In this document: positions 16,390-25,874 of the stretch, piece by piece
Layout of the letters: every line of letters begins with the position of its first letter
Position numbering within the stretch: position 1 is the first letter of the stretch
NCBI GenBank assembly: GCA_910577955.1
Contig: CAJTNC010000008.1
Location: 51,802 to 115,801 of the forward strand
Length of the DNA: 64,000 nucleotides
Direction: 5' to 3'
From: an uncultured Lachnospiraceae bacterium
GTDB lineage: Bacteria > Bacillota > Clostridia > Lachnospirales > Lachnospiraceae
Translations under genes and position numbers: made by a program
The notes under the pieces: generated by a model
The model's database searches: none
Seen by the model: the letters and a program-made list of their open reading frames with translations, nothing else
Told to the model about the DNA's origin: nothing

Positions 16390-19300
16390 ATGAAACCATT
16401 TGAAGAAGTATTTCCCAGCTTACGGTTAAAGGGTGATATAAAAGCGATGTTTACGCAGGTGCAGGTAGAGCGGATCTCCGCGCCGAAGGATCGGAGCATT
16501 TTGCGCATTTATCTGGGCAGTGAACATCTGATAGAAAAAGAGAAAATATGGGCGCTTGAGCGGGAAATAAAAAATCAGTTGTTTCCCCGGGCTGCGACGA
16601 CTGTAAAAATATACGAGAGATTCCATCTCTCCTCTCTGTATACGCCAAAAAGGCTGATGGAAGCTTACGAAAAGAGCATTATGCAGGAACTGCGGGAGTT
16701 ATCCCCCATGGAGTACAGCCTGTTTAAAAATGCGGAAATTTCTTTTCCCGATGAGCAGACCTTGAAGATCGTATTGGAGGAATCTGTTCTGGCGAGAGAA
16801 AAAGAGGCAGAGTTAGTGCGGATTTTAGAGAAGATTTTTCAGGAGCGCTGCGGACTTTCGGCGCAGATCAAAGCGGACTACCGGGAGAAAAAGGAGAGGA
16901 CCCATAAGGCAGAGCAGGAGCAGAAGATAGAGAACCGGGTGGCGGAGATCGTTTCCATGGCAAAGGCAAATGGCGACACGGAAGGCAATTTCGCGCAGGA
17001 GGAGGCCCCCGCCGCGAAGGAAAAGGGAGTTTCTTCCGGCGGCTCGGGAGAAATGCAAAAAAGCGGCGGCGCCGGCAGAAAGCAGGAGAGAGAGGCTTTC
17101 AGACCGCTCAAGCGTTCGGATAATCCGGATGTCATTTTCGGCAGAGATTTTGAGGGGGATCATATTCCCATCGAGAATATCACCGATGAGATCGGCGAGG
17201 TGATCATCCGCGGAAAAGTGATAGAGTTTGACGAGCGGGTGATCGCAAAAATTGAGAAAACCATTCTGATTTTTACAATCACGGATCTGACGGATACGAT
17301 CGGCGTGAAGATTTTTGTGAAAATGGAGCAGGCCGGCGAGATAAAGGAATTTCTGCAAAAGGGGAATTTCTTAAAGATCAAGGGCGTGGCGATGACGGAC
17401 AAGTTTGATCATGAACTGGGGATATCTTCCGTTGCCGGAATCAAAAAGATTCCTGATTTTACGGTCAGGCGCATGGATGACAGTGTGAGAAAGCGGGTGG
17501 AACTGCACTGTCACACGAAGATGAGCGATATGGACGGCGTATCTGAGGTGAAGGATATCGTAAAACGCGCTTATCAGTGGGGGATGCCTGCGATTGCGAT
17601 CACCGACCACGGTGTGCTGCAGTCCTTTCCGGATGCAAACCATGTGTGGGAGGATCTCTGGAAGGCAGAGAAGGCAAAACGGAAGGAGGCCGGACAGGAG
17701 GACCCCGATAAATTTGATTTTTTCAAAGTCATCTACGGGGTGGAAGGTTATCTGGTGGATGATTTAAACCCTGTTGTCAAGAACGATAAGGGACAGCTTC
17801 TTACGGATGAGGTGGTGGTCTTTGATATCGAGACCACCGGCTTTTCTCCGGTGAGCGACCGGATCATAGAAATTGGGGCGGTGAAAGTAAGAGAGGGAAA
17901 GATCACGGACAGATTTTCGGTTTTTGTAAATCCGGAAAAACCGATACCGTTCCGAATAGAACAGCTCACAGGCATCAATGACAACATGGTCATGGATGCG
18001 GATAAGATTGAGGAGGTGCTGCCGGCATTCCTTGATTTTTGCGGTGATGCGGTGCTTGCCGCCCACAATGCCGGATTTGACATGAGTTTTATCAGGGAAA
18101 ATGCCAGAAGGCTGGGGATGCCAAGGGAGTTTACTTATCTGGATACCATGGGCATCGCGAGGCTCTTACTGCCGGGACAGGCGAAGCATACGCTGGATGC
18201 TGTGGCAAAGACGCTGCATCTTTCTCTGGAAAACCACCACAGGGCTGTGGACGATGCGGAGTGTACGGCGCAGATGTATCAGGCATTTTTAAAGATGCTT
18301 TCGGACAAAGGGATAGAGAGCCTTTCGCAGTTGGAGGAAGCGGGAAAATCCAATCCGGAGATCATCAAAAAGATGGCTACTTACCATGTGATCATTCTGG
18401 CAAAAAACAATGTGGGCAGAACCAATCTGTATACGTTGGTCAGTAAGTCTCATCTGGACTACTACAGCAGAAGACCGAGAATACCAAAGAGCGAACTGTT
18501 AAAATACAGGGAGGGTCTGATCATCGGAAGCGCCTGCGAGGCAGGGGAATTGTACAAGGCACTGCTCGACGGCAGGGAAGAGTCGGAACTTGCCAGAATC
18601 GTGAATTTTTACGATTATCTGGAAATACAGCCCTTGTCCAACAATGAATTTATGATTGAATCCCAACGGATCGAGAATGTGCATTCCTTTGAGGATATCA
18701 AGGCGCTGAACAGGAAGGTGGTGGAGCTTGGAGAAACCTTCGGCAAGCCGGTGGTGGGCACTTGCGACGTACATTTTCTGGATCCGGAGGACGAGATCTA
18801 CCGCCGGATCATTATGGCGGCGAGAAAGTATGAGAATGCGGACAATCAGGCTCCGCTATATTTGCGTACCACGGAAGAAATGCTTCAGGAATTCCAGTAT
18901 CTGGGCAGCGATAAGGCGGAGGAGATCGTGATCACCAACACGAACCTGATCGCGGATATGGTGGATACGATGTCGCCGGTGCGGCCGGATAAGTGTCCGC
19001 CGGTGATCCCCGATTCGGATAAGACGCTGACGCGGATCTGTTATGAGAAGGCCCACGAGCTGTACGGGGAAAATCTGCCTGAGATCGTGGAAGCGAGGAT
19101 GAAAAAGGAGTTAAATTCCATTATCAGCAACGGTTTTGCGGTGATGTATATCATTGCCCAGAAACTGGTGTGGAAATCCGTGGAGGACGGATATCTGGTG
19201 GGCTCGAGAGGTTCTGTGGGCTCCTCCTTTGTGGCCTTTCTGGCGGGGATCACGGAGGTCAATTCCTTGAGTCCCCATTACAGATGTCCTCACTGTTTTT

Positions 19301-20898
19301 ACTATGATTTTGATTCTGAGGAAGTGAAGGCTTTTGTGGGCGGCGCGGGCTGCGACATGCCGGATAAAAAATGTCCAAAGTGCGGGGAAATGTTGGTGAA
19401 GGACGGCTTCGATATTCCTTTTGAGACTTTCCTCGGCTTCATGGGAGACAAAGAACCGGATATCGATTTGAATTTTTCCGGAGAATATCAGAGTAAGGCG
19501 CATAAATATACGGAGGTGATCTTCGGCAACGGACAGACCTACCGGGCCGGCACTATCGCCACAATGGCGGATAAGACTGCCTTCGGCTATGTGAAAAAAT
19601 ATTACGACGAGCATGAAATACATAAACGAAACTGTGAGATCAACCGGATCGTGCAGGGCTGTACAGGCATTCGCAGAAGTACCGGGCAGCATCCCGGCGG
19701 TATCGTGGTGCTGCCGGTGGGGGAGGATATCAATTCCTTTACGCCGGTACAACATCCGGCCAACGATATGACGACGGATATTGTCACCACACATTTTGAT
19801 TACCATTCCATTGACCATAACCTGTTGAAGCTTGACATTCTGGGGCATGATGATCCCACTATGATCCGCATGCTGCAGGATCTGACAGGGCTTGACCCCA
19901 CGGAGATTCCGTTGGACGACAAGGCTGTCATGAGTCTGTTTACCTCTACGGAGGCCTTAGGGATCACACCGGGGGATATCGGAGGCTGTCCGGTGGGATC
20001 TCTGGGAATCCCGGAATTCGGGACGGAGTTTGTCATCCAGATGCTTTTGGACACAAAACCGCAGCATTTTTCAGATCTGATCCGGATATCAGGTCTGGGA
20101 CACGGGACGGACGTATGGTTAGGCAATGCCCAGACGCTGATCGAGGAGGGCAAAGCTACGATCTCCACGGCGATCTGCTGTCGTGACGATATTATGATCT
20201 ATCTGATCCATATGGGACTTGATCCGGCTCTCTCCTTTAAGATCATGGAGAGCGTGCGAAAGGGGAAAGGACTGAGGCCGGAGTGGGAGGAGGCTATGGA
20301 AGCCAACAACGTGCCGGATTGGTATATCTGGTCCTGCAAAAAGATCAAGTACATGTTCCCTAAGGCCCATGCGGCGGCTTACGTCATGATGGCGTGGAGG
20401 ATCGCCTACTGCAAGGTGTACTATCCCCTTGCCTATTACGCGGCATTTTTCAGCATCCGGGCCTCCGCTTTTTCCTATGAGATCATGTGTCAGGGCAGAG
20501 AACACCTCGAGAGTATTTTGAACGAATATAAAAAGAGGGGAAAGGATGAGCTGTCCAAGAAGGAGCAGGACTCCATGCGTGATATGAAGATCGTGCAGGA
20601 AATGTACGCAAGAGGCTTTGAGTTTCTTCCGATAGACCTGTATCGATCCGACGCAAGGCTGTTTCAGATCGTGGACGGAAAATTGCTGCCTTCTTTCAGC
20701 AGTATCGACGGACTGGGAGAAAAAGCGGCTTACACGATCTGCGAGGCGGCGAAGCAGGGAAAGTTTTTGTCCAGAGAGGATTTCAGGGAACGGGCAAAAG
20801 TCGGTAAAACAATGGCGGATCAGCTGGGAGATCTCGGGATTTTAGGGGATCTTCCGGAGAGCAATCAGATCAGTTTGTTTGATTTTGCAAAAATTTAA
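16390..20898 (+). CDS. polC: DNA polymerase III PolC, Gram-positive type
   Basis: 1502 residues, the main replicative polymerase. Domain order is PolC-specific: N-terminal region, OB domain (VIIRGKVIEFDERVIAKIEKTI), PHP domain (VELHCHTKMSDMDGV) split by an inserted DEDD 3'-5' exonuclease (VVFDIETTGFSPVSDRIIEIG, AAHNAGFDMSFI, HHRAVDDAECT), then the C-family polymerase with the palm DKEPDIDLNFSGEYQ and SRGSVGSSFV, and a zinc-like Cys set (CPHCFYYDF, KKCPKCGEM). The insertion of proofreading in the PHP domain separates PolC from DnaE. Stands alone before the tRNA gene. Confidence 0.98.
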   Translation: MKPFEEVFPSLRLKGDIKAMFTQVQVERISAPKDRSILRIYLGSEHLIEKEKIWALEREIKNQLFPRAATTVKIYERFHLSSLYTPKRLMEAYEKSIMQELRELSPMEYSLFKNAEISFPDEQTLKIVLEESVLAREKEAELVRILEKIFQERCGLSAQIKADYREKKERTHKAEQEQKIENRVAEIVSMAKANGDTEGNFAQEEAPAAKEKGVSSGGSGEMQKSGGAGRKQEREAFRPLKRSDNPDVIFGRDFEGDHIPIENITDEIGEVIIRGKVIEFDERVIAKIEKTILIFTITDLTDTIGVKIFVKMEQAGEIKEFLQKGNFLKIKGVAMTDKFDHELGISSVAGIKKIPDFTVRRMDDSVRKRVELHCHTKMSDMDGVSEVKDIVKRAYQWGMPAIAITDHGVLQSFPDANHVWEDLWKAEKAKRKEAGQEDPDKFDFFKVIYGVEGYLVDDLNPVVKNDKGQLLTDEVVVFDIETTGFSPVSDRIIEIGAVKVREGKITDRFSVFVNPEKPIPFRIEQLTGINDNMVMDADKIEEVLPAFLDFCGDAVLAAHNAGFDMSFIRENARRLGMPREFTYLDTMGIARLLLPGQAKHTLDAVAKTLHLSLENHHRAVDDAECTAQMYQAFLKMLSDKGIESLSQLEEAGKSNPEIIKKMATYHVIILAKNNVGRTNLYTLVSKSHLDYYSRRPRIPKSELLKYREGLIIGSACEAGELYKALLDGREESELARIVNFYDYLEIQPLSNNEFMIESQRIENVHSFEDIKALNRKVVELGETFGKPVVGTCDVHFLDPEDEIYRRIIMAARKYENADNQAPLYLRTTEEMLQEFQYLGSDKAEEIVITNTNLIADMVDTMSPVRPDKCPPVIPDSDKTLTRICYEKAHELYGENLPEIVEARMKKELNSIISNGFAVMYIIAQKLVWKSVEDGYLVGSRGSVGSSFVAFLAGITEVNSLSPHYRCPHCFYYDFDSEEVKAFVGGAGCDMPDKKCPKCGEMLVKDGFDIPFETFLGFMGDKEPDIDLNFSGEYQSKAHKYTEVIFGNGQTYRAGTIATMADKTAFGYVKKYYDEHEIHKRNCEINRIVQGCTGIRRSTGQHPGGIVVLPVGEDINSFTPVQHPANDMTTDIVTTHFDYHSIDHNLLKLDILGHDDPTMIRMLQDLTGLDPTEIPLDDKAVMSLFTSTEALGITPGDIGGCPVGSLGIPEFGTEFVIQMLLDTKPQHFSDLIRISGLGHGTDVWLGNAQTLIEEGKATISTAICCRDDIMIYLIHMGLDPALSFKIMESVRKGKGLRPEWEEAMEANNVPDWYIWSCKKIKYMFPKAHAAAYVMMAWRIAYCKVYYPLAYYAAFFSIRASAFSYEIMCQGREHLESILNEYKKRGKDELSKKEQDSMRDMKIVQEMYARGFEFLPIDLYRSDARLFQIVDGKLLPSFSSIDGLGEKAAYTICEAAKQGKFLSREDFRERAKVGKTMADQLGDLGILGDLPESNQISLFDFAKI

Positions 20899-20907
20899 AA
20901 AAAAAGC

Positions 20908-20936
20908 TTGCAATCTTTTCAAATATGTAATAGAAT
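20908..20936 (+). promoter_or_regulatory. Promoter of the tRNA-Glu gene
   Basis: TTGCAA (20908-20913), 17-bp spacer, TAGAAT (20931-20936), about 40 bp before the tRNA 5' end and just after the polC stop. Confidence 0.5.
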
Positions 20937-20977
20937 AATCAAGTGCAGAACATACATGCACAAAAAAGATTGCATAT

Positions 20978-21049
20978 GGCTGATTGGTCAAGCGGTTAAG
21001 ACGCCGCCCTCTCACGGCGGAAACAGGGGTTCGATTCCCCTATCAGCTG
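20978..21049 (+). tRNA. tRNA-Glu (anticodon CUC)
   Basis: 72-nt cloverleaf. Acceptor GGCTGAT (20978-20984) pairs with 21042-21048; D-loop GGTCAAGCGGTTAAGAC; anticodon stem CCGCC/GGCGG around loop CTCTCAC, giving anticodon CUC for GAG; T arm GGGGTTCGATTCCCC. The CCA is not encoded. D-loop and arm sequences match the tRNA-Glu pattern. Confidence 0.93.
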
Positions 21050-21088
21050 CGACTGTTTTTAACAGCCCAACCCTAAAGGATGCTGGAG

Positions 21089-21121
21089 ATCTTGAATTTC
21101 AAGATTTGTGGCATTTTTTTA
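21089..21121 (+). terminator. Weak terminator after tRNA-Glu
   Basis: ATCTTGA (21089-21095) and TCAAGAT (21099-21105) form a short stem, followed after 8 nt by a run of T (21114-21121). The offset T-run makes it only a moderate intrinsic terminator. Confidence 0.4.
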
Positions 21122-21263
21122 TTTTCATAAAAAAGGATTTTGGAAGAGCGTAAATTATGAAATTTCTCTTGATGCCGTTATTTAGAGCGAAAATGTAAAG
21201 ATATGTTGATAGAAAAAATCACCAAATGTGTTTAGAGTCTTGCTTAAAGGAGGACAATGAAAA

Positions 21264-21423
21264 ATGGAAATCGGAACGAAACTTAATCAATTAAGAAAAC
21301 TTTCAGGGATGACGCAAGAGCAGTTTGCAGAAAAAACTTAACGTTTCAAGACAGACTATTTCAAAATGGGAGACGGACAATACATTTTTAAAAACAAAAA
21401 AGAGAAAGAAATTATATGTATAA
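21264..21423 (+). pseudogene. Broken XRE-family regulator fragment
   Basis: AGGAGG and ATG at 21264 open a clear XRE helix-turn-helix (MEIGTKLNQLRKLSGMTQEQFAEK) that stops at TAA because a run of A has one base too many. Removing one A restores LNVSRQTISKWETDN, completing the DNA-binding helices, then reading KTKKRKKLYV to TAA at 21421. The ligand/effector part is missing. So the gene has both a frameshift and a truncated 3' end. 21424-21562 holds no gene I can see. Confidence 0.75.
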
Positions 21424-21562
21424 AACGAGCCGAAAAAAAGCAACTTTAACCATCTCTTGCAGAAAAGAATAAATAGCGGTTCATAAGGGAAATTTATAAA
21501 TGACATGTAATATGTCTTGAGGATTTTGATAAGAAAATAATGGAATCAGGAGGTGTTCTTTT

Positions 21563-21766
21563 ATGAAAGGATGGAATATAGTTGCTCTCACAATCGGCAT
21601 AATCGGCGCTATAAACTGGGGGCTGATCGGATTTTTCAATTTTAATCTGGTGGAATCCCTTTTCGGAATCGGGTGGATAGCGCGGATCATCTATGCGGCG
21701 GTAGGCATATGCGGCTTGTATCTTTTGACGTTTTATAGAAAAACCGGCGAAGCTTCTTATGAATAA
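21563..21766 (+). CDS. DUF378 small membrane protein
   Basis: 67 residues with AGGAGGTG upstream. Two hydrophobic helices: WNIVALTIGIIGAINWGLIGFFNFNLVESLFG and ARIIYAAVGICGLYLLTFY. The NWGLIG and the AR.IY..VG..GLY pattern are those of the DUF378 (YuzA-like) family, whose function is unknown. It stands alone, ended by a strong bidirectional terminator. Confidence 0.85.
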   Translation: MKGWNIVALTIGIIGAINWGLIGFFNFNLVESLFGIGWIARIIYAAVGICGLYLLTFYRKTGEASYE

Positions 21767-21786
21767 AACATATTTCATAAAGTGCG

Positions 21787-21818
21787 GCGGGGGTGCTGTA
21801 TTATCGCAGCACCCCCGC
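21787..21818. terminator. Bidirectional intrinsic terminator
   Basis: Perfect 12-bp GC-rich stem, GCGGGGGTGCTG (21787-21798) with 21807-21818, 8-nt loop, then TTTATAAT on the plus strand. It lies between the convergent DUF378 and SEDS genes and probably serves both. Confidence 0.82.
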
Positions 21819-21855
21819 TTTATAATCATAGCCGCGGCCGGAGAGAGAAAACTTT

Positions 21856-23214
21856 TTATTTTCCGGATACCTTTTCAAAACGCAGCCGCAGTCTAAACGG
21901 CGCTTCCCTGTATTCCGTCAACAGATTCGTATTCCGGTACACGGAGAGTATGATTCCCATAAGCAGGAAGTTGGTCAGCGTGCAGCAGAGCCCGTAGCTC
22001 AAAAAGGGCATGTCGATACCAACCATAGGCCCAACGCCGAAATTCATTGCCACATAGACAACGGTCTTTAAGATCAGGATGCTGCTGCTGGAGACAGCTA
22101 ACAGAAATCCCAGACGGTTGTTTTGCAAAAAGGCTATCCGGAGCGAGCGCGCAAGGAAGGCTCCTATGACGGCGACAACGGCTATGGCGATCAGAAGGCC
22201 GAAATAGGAGGCCAGACAGATCAGCACATAATCGCACCATGCTCCGGACATCGCCCCGGCCTCTCCGATGCTTCCTCCGCCGAAAAGAGAGGCGTCAGAG
22301 AGCTGTTTTCGCACTAACATCGTCTGATATCCGGCGTCGTATGCCGCAGGGTTCAATAAAACCTGAATGCGCCTGATCTGGTACTCCGCCAGATGAAAAA
22401 TACGCCCGTGGAAGAGAAGGATATCTGTCAGGAACAGGGCGGGAAAGCCGGCGCTGAAACAAACAAGCATCCCGGTCTGCAGTTTTTTCCTGCCGCCGTA
22501 GATCCCCTTCCATGCCGCCGCGCAGAGAGTGATCAAACAGGCTGCCAGAGAGAAAAACACAGAGGCGGAAAAATAGGAGCCGGTAAACAGCAGGAAAAGC
22601 ATATTGAAAAACAGCAGTCCGAGCGATTTAAGGATCCCGCGTCCTTTTTCTCCTCTGTAATAATAGCAGAAGGCCGCAAACAGGGGGACGAACAGTATAT
22701 TGACTGTGGTCTGGACGGTCAGATAGTGTCCGTATTCGAAATAAGGCACGTTACGGATAAATACTGCAGCGGCGAGATAGAACCCGTAGAACGGCCATAT
22801 AAATTTTCCGAGAAGCCTGTAATCCGCAAAATAGACAAGAAACATCAGGCAAAAACCCGCCAAATTAAAAAGGATCGTTCTTGCGGAGTAAGTGACTGCC
22901 ATCTGGGAATGATCAAAACCGGCGCGGATAATGGACTGCATAAAAATGCCGATCAGCGTCAAAAGTACCATGGCGCCTAGCATCCAGAAGTCTGTTTTGG
23001 GACGATGTATTTGATTGAGTTTTGTACCTGCATCTATCGGGTCACCCATTTCCTTTACAGCCAGTTCTTCCGCTTCCTCCGCGCTCTTTCCGCTCAGGAG
23101 ATAGGCCTCTTTTTGGTCTTCTATATGGGCTGCAACTTCTTCAAGTACCAGCTGTCTTGCATTTTTATTCTGAATCTGTTCCGTGAGGCTTTTCAGGTAT
23201 TCTGTTCTGTTCAT
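21856..23214 (-). CDS. SEDS-family (FtsW/RodA/SpoVE-like) membrane protein with N-terminal HAAS-type domain
   Basis: 452 residues from ATG 23214 (AGGGAGGG upstream). Residues 1-70 (RTEYLKSLTEQIQNKNARQLVLEEVAAHIEDQKEAYLLSGKSAEEA then AVKEMGDP) form the cytosolic helical prefix seen in products paired with PadR regulators (HAAS/permease prefix type). The rest has about nine to ten TM helices. The large loop NPAAYDAGYQTMLVRKQLSDASLFGGG and the following WCDYVLICLASYFGL align with the SEDS segments GYQ...FGSGG and HTDFIFA..EE.G, so the catalytic Asp may be kept. A peptidoglycan glycosyltransferase role is possible but unproven. It follows padR by 14 bp and shares its control. Confidence 0.8.
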   Translation of the reverse strand: MNRTEYLKSLTEQIQNKNARQLVLEEVAAHIEDQKEAYLLSGKSAEEAEELAVKEMGDPIDAGTKLNQIHRPKTDFWMLGAMVLLTLIGIFMQSIIRAGFDHSQMAVTYSARTILFNLAGFCLMFLVYFADYRLLGKFIWPFYGFYLAAAVFIRNVPYFEYGHYLTVQTTVNILFVPLFAAFCYYYRGEKGRGILKSLGLLFFNMLFLLFTGSYFSASVFFSLAACLITLCAAAWKGIYGGRKKLQTGMLVCFSAGFPALFLTDILLFHGRIFHLAEYQIRRIQVLLNPAAYDAGYQTMLVRKQLSDASLFGGGSIGEAGAMSGAWCDYVLICLASYFGLLIAIAVVAVIGAFLARSLRIAFLQNNRLGFLLAVSSSSILILKTVVYVAMNFGVGPMVGIDMPFLSYGLCCTLTNFLLMGIILSVYRNTNLLTEYREAPFRLRLRFEKVSGK

Positions 23215-23228
23215 AGATACATCCCTCC

Positions 23229-23558
23229 CTACGCTTCGCAGCAGAGCACGCTGGCGACGGCATGGGAATATTCCTGCCATGAGTTTTTTCGCTCCGTCAG
23301 TTCTTTTCTGCCCTTTTTGGTGATAGAGTAATATTTGCGAACCTTTCCCAGTGCCTCCTGCTCATAGCAGGTCAAAAATCCTTTGTCCTCCAGACCGTGG
23401 AGCAGCGGATACAGCGTGCCGGCTTTCAGGGCGAAGACATTTTGAGAGCGCTTTTTCAACTCTTCGATCATTTCGTAGCCGTACATATCTTTCTCGGATA
23501 GAAGTTTTAGCAGCAGCATGGTGGTACTGCCTGATACGAGACTTTTGTCGATTGCCAT
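23229..23558 (-). CDS. PadR-family transcriptional regulator
   Basis: 109 residues. The winged-helix PadR signature is complete: STTMLLLKLLSEKDMYGYEMIEEL, FALKAGTLYPLLHGLEDKGFL, KVRKYYSITKKGRKEL. Short PadR proteins sense ligands or partner proteins and usually bind an inverted repeat at their own promoter; one with 21-bp arms lies just upstream. The next gene carries the HAAS-type prefix typical of PadR partners, so the pair is likely a one-component switch for an envelope protein. Confidence 0.92.
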   Translation of the reverse strand: MAIDKSLVSGSTTMLLLKLLSEKDMYGYEMIEELKKRSQNVFALKAGTLYPLLHGLEDKGFLTCYEQEALGKVRKYYSITKKGRKELTERKNSWQEYSHAVASVLCCEA

Positions 23559-23636
23559 AGTAGAGTCCTTTCCTTTTTGTGAGGAGAATGGCCGCTGCCA
23601 TTTTCCTGTGTGTCGGTTTCTCCGGTAAAAACCGGA

Positions 23637-23697
23637 ATATATAGATTTTCGATATATCGACTATCAATAATATATATCGAAAATCTATATATGTCAA
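23637..23697 (-). promoter_or_regulatory. padR promoter within a perfect 21-bp inverted repeat
   Basis: Arms 23637-23657 and 23672-23692 are perfect reverse complements over 21 bp with a 14-bp spacer. On the minus strand TTGACA (23697-23692) touches the outer arm and a TATATT -10 lies 17 bp further on inside the repeat. Binding would block the padR-SEDS promoter, so autorepression is likely. Confidence 0.75.
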
Positions 23698-23699
23698 GC

Positions 23700-24214
23700 A
23701 CAAGAATGAGAATTTTAAAAATTTTATTAATTACTACAGAGGAAAATGACCGCCGGGGCGTATGTGGAAAAAGTCAGTGAGGCAATGATGCCGCATCTAT
23801 GGAAGTGGTTGTGGGATAGAATGGAATATACACATAAAGCGTTATCAGATTTAATATTAGATGTGTCCGCGGGCAGGAAAGAAATAATTGATAGTCGGAT
23901 TAATGGACGGAAGAGTGAAGGATTTTTTCTCATTATATTGTGCTGCACCCAAAAGAATGTTACACTGTGTTTATATAGACTTTGATAAAAGCAAAACGGT
24001 GCGGTTTGGAAATACCTGATGAAGGGAAACGGGATGTCTGACAGATAAGTGTATGAGATTATGCATAAGGACAGGCGGGTGGCAAAAAATCGGCGAAGGC
24101 GGACGTTGCAGGATATATTTTTATGATACGATAGAGGCGCTGGAAGAAACACGTTTCAGCAAATTGCCGCAGTATAATATTGAGAAGTTTATGATAGAAA
24201 AGAGGTAATACATT
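23700..24214. other. Gene-free stretch with possible coding debris
   Basis: About 500 bp between the PadR operator and the hydrolase gene. Frames are interrupted everywhere. A short readable tail at 24122-24208 (DTIEALEETRFSKLPQYNI to a TAA) looks protein-like but is not attached to an intact gene. Best read as decayed sequence plus the hydrolase promoter region. Confidence 0.35.
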
Positions 24215-25702
24215 ATGAAAGGGAAATTTTTAAGAAGGGCGCTTGCACTGATTCTTGCGGCAATGGCAGCGGTGTCTGCGACAGCCTGCGGTTTGGCGGG
24301 GAATGCAGAATATATAGAGCGCACCCGGGGAAAAGAGACCGAAAAGAGTGAATCGGCATTCGGCTTGAAAGAGATACCGAAGGGGTCGCATATAGACGCG
24401 TCCGGCGGCTTTGCTCAGGCTCATGACGCTTTTACCACGACGCTGAAAAGAGAAGAAAATGATGACTACACTGTTCCGGAACCGCCTGAAGGGGTTTTTG
24501 ATTTGGTCACCTATCCTTCCGAAGTGGGCGATCTGGCGGCTTATGTGTCCGTTGATCCGGAAGACGGGAAAAAGCATCCTCTGATTATATGGGTGGTTGG
24601 GGGCTGGGGTAACGGCATTGATGATTTTCCCTTTACCTATCCGGAATGGGACAACGATCAGACGGGATCCGTCTTCTGGCAAAACGGTATTCTGACCATG
24701 TATCCTTCCTTCCGAGGCGGCAACGGAAATCCGGGTTATTATGAAGCACTATTCGGGGAGGTGGACGACATTGTGTCTGCCTATGAGTACGCAGTCTCTC
24801 TGCCCTATGTGGATTCGGAACGCATCTATTTAGGGGGCCACAGTACCGGCGGCACAAGGGCGCTGCTTGCCTCCGAGTACACAGATAAGTTTCGGGCGGT
24901 GTTCTGCTTCGGGGCGGTGGACGAGATCAAATACCACAACAACAGTCAATTCACGTTCGATACAAAAAATAAAGACGAATACATTATGCGTTCGCCGATC
25001 TATTGGCTGGATAATATCAAGAGTCCAACCTTCCTGATCGAGGGGAGGGATGGCAACTCCGAAAATCTGGAGCGGATGGAGCGTTCCTATCAGAGTGATG
25101 CGCTGCATTATTTTGTGGTGGAGAACGCCGATCATTTTTCAGTTCTGGCGCCGGCCACAAAGGTTGTGGCCGAAAAGATTCTGGCGGATACCGATGCTGA
25201 GGTGAATATCAATATCAGCCAGAGTGAGTTAGATGAGGCGATGAAGCAGGGAAGGACGGAATTGCCGGCGCCGGTGATGACCGGACGGTATATTGAGGAA
25301 CTGGGACTGACGTTTTCCTGTCCCTATATATGGGAAGTTATGTACAATGAAGAGGGCGATGGCTTTGATATATATTCCCGCTACGAGGAACCGAATGCGT
25401 GGGATATGGCAGGATTCTATATTACGGTATACCAGTCTCGGGACGGTGGTATGCAGTACCTTAAGGAAGATATGGAGAGCGAGGGATATGAGGTAAGTGA
25501 GACGACGATAAGCGGCAAACCGGCTGTGGACGGAGTTGCCGTACTGCGGGATGATAACGGGGACGGCTATTATCAGCGTTATATTTTCCTTGAGAACGGT
25601 GAAATGTATGTGGTTTTTGAGTTTATTATATACGAAGAGTATGCGGAGGAGGTGAAACCCGTCTTTCAGGATATTGTAGACAGTATTGTTTTTGACGCTT
25701 GA
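24215..25702 (+). CDS. Secreted alpha/beta-hydrolase lipoprotein with extra C-terminal domain
   Basis: 495 residues. N-terminal signal with lipobox SATAC places it on the outer face of the membrane. Residues about 75-325 are an S9-like alpha/beta hydrolase: oxyanion region WVVGGWGNG, nucleophile in YLGGHSTGGTRA, Asp in LIEGRDGNSEN and His in VENADHFSVL, so the triad is complete. Residues about 345-495 (LGLTFSCPYIWEVMYNEEGDGFDIYS to the end) are a separate beta-rich region I do not recognise. An acylpeptidase or esterase acting on external peptides or esters is plausible; substrate unknown. GAGG precedes the ATG. Stands alone. Confidence 0.75.
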   Translation: MKGKFLRRALALILAAMAAVSATACGLAGNAEYIERTRGKETEKSESAFGLKEIPKGSHIDASGGFAQAHDAFTTTLKREENDDYTVPEPPEGVFDLVTYPSEVGDLAAYVSVDPEDGKKHPLIIWVVGGWGNGIDDFPFTYPEWDNDQTGSVFWQNGILTMYPSFRGGNGNPGYYEALFGEVDDIVSAYEYAVSLPYVDSERIYLGGHSTGGTRALLASEYTDKFRAVFCFGAVDEIKYHNNSQFTFDTKNKDEYIMRSPIYWLDNIKSPTFLIEGRDGNSENLERMERSYQSDALHYFVVENADHFSVLAPATKVVAEKILADTDAEVNINISQSELDEAMKQGRTELPAPVMTGRYIEELGLTFSCPYIWEVMYNEEGDGFDIYSRYEEPNAWDMAGFYITVYQSRDGGMQYLKEDMESEGYEVSETTISGKPAVDGVAVLRDDNGDGYYQRYIFLENGEMYVVFEFIIYEEYAEEVKPVFQDIVDSIVFDA

Positions 25703-25874
25703 GAATCCGTGGCAGATACTACATCTTGCCATCGGTAATTCTTTTATTATATAATAAAAACCAATAGGGAAAACATTTCCGTATGTTATTTATGAAATGA
25801 TTTTGGGAAAAGGGAGGAAAGGCGCATTTAGGTGCTTTTGGCCGGCAGGCAAAGAACGGTGCGTTCGGATTATA

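Noticed and set aside
20908..21153. Frame across the tRNA gene
   Set aside because: Covers a clear tRNA-Glu and its terminator.
23746..23985. 79-codon plus-strand frame after the PadR operator
   Set aside because: No ribosome site, no hydrophobic or conserved pattern, in a decayed region.
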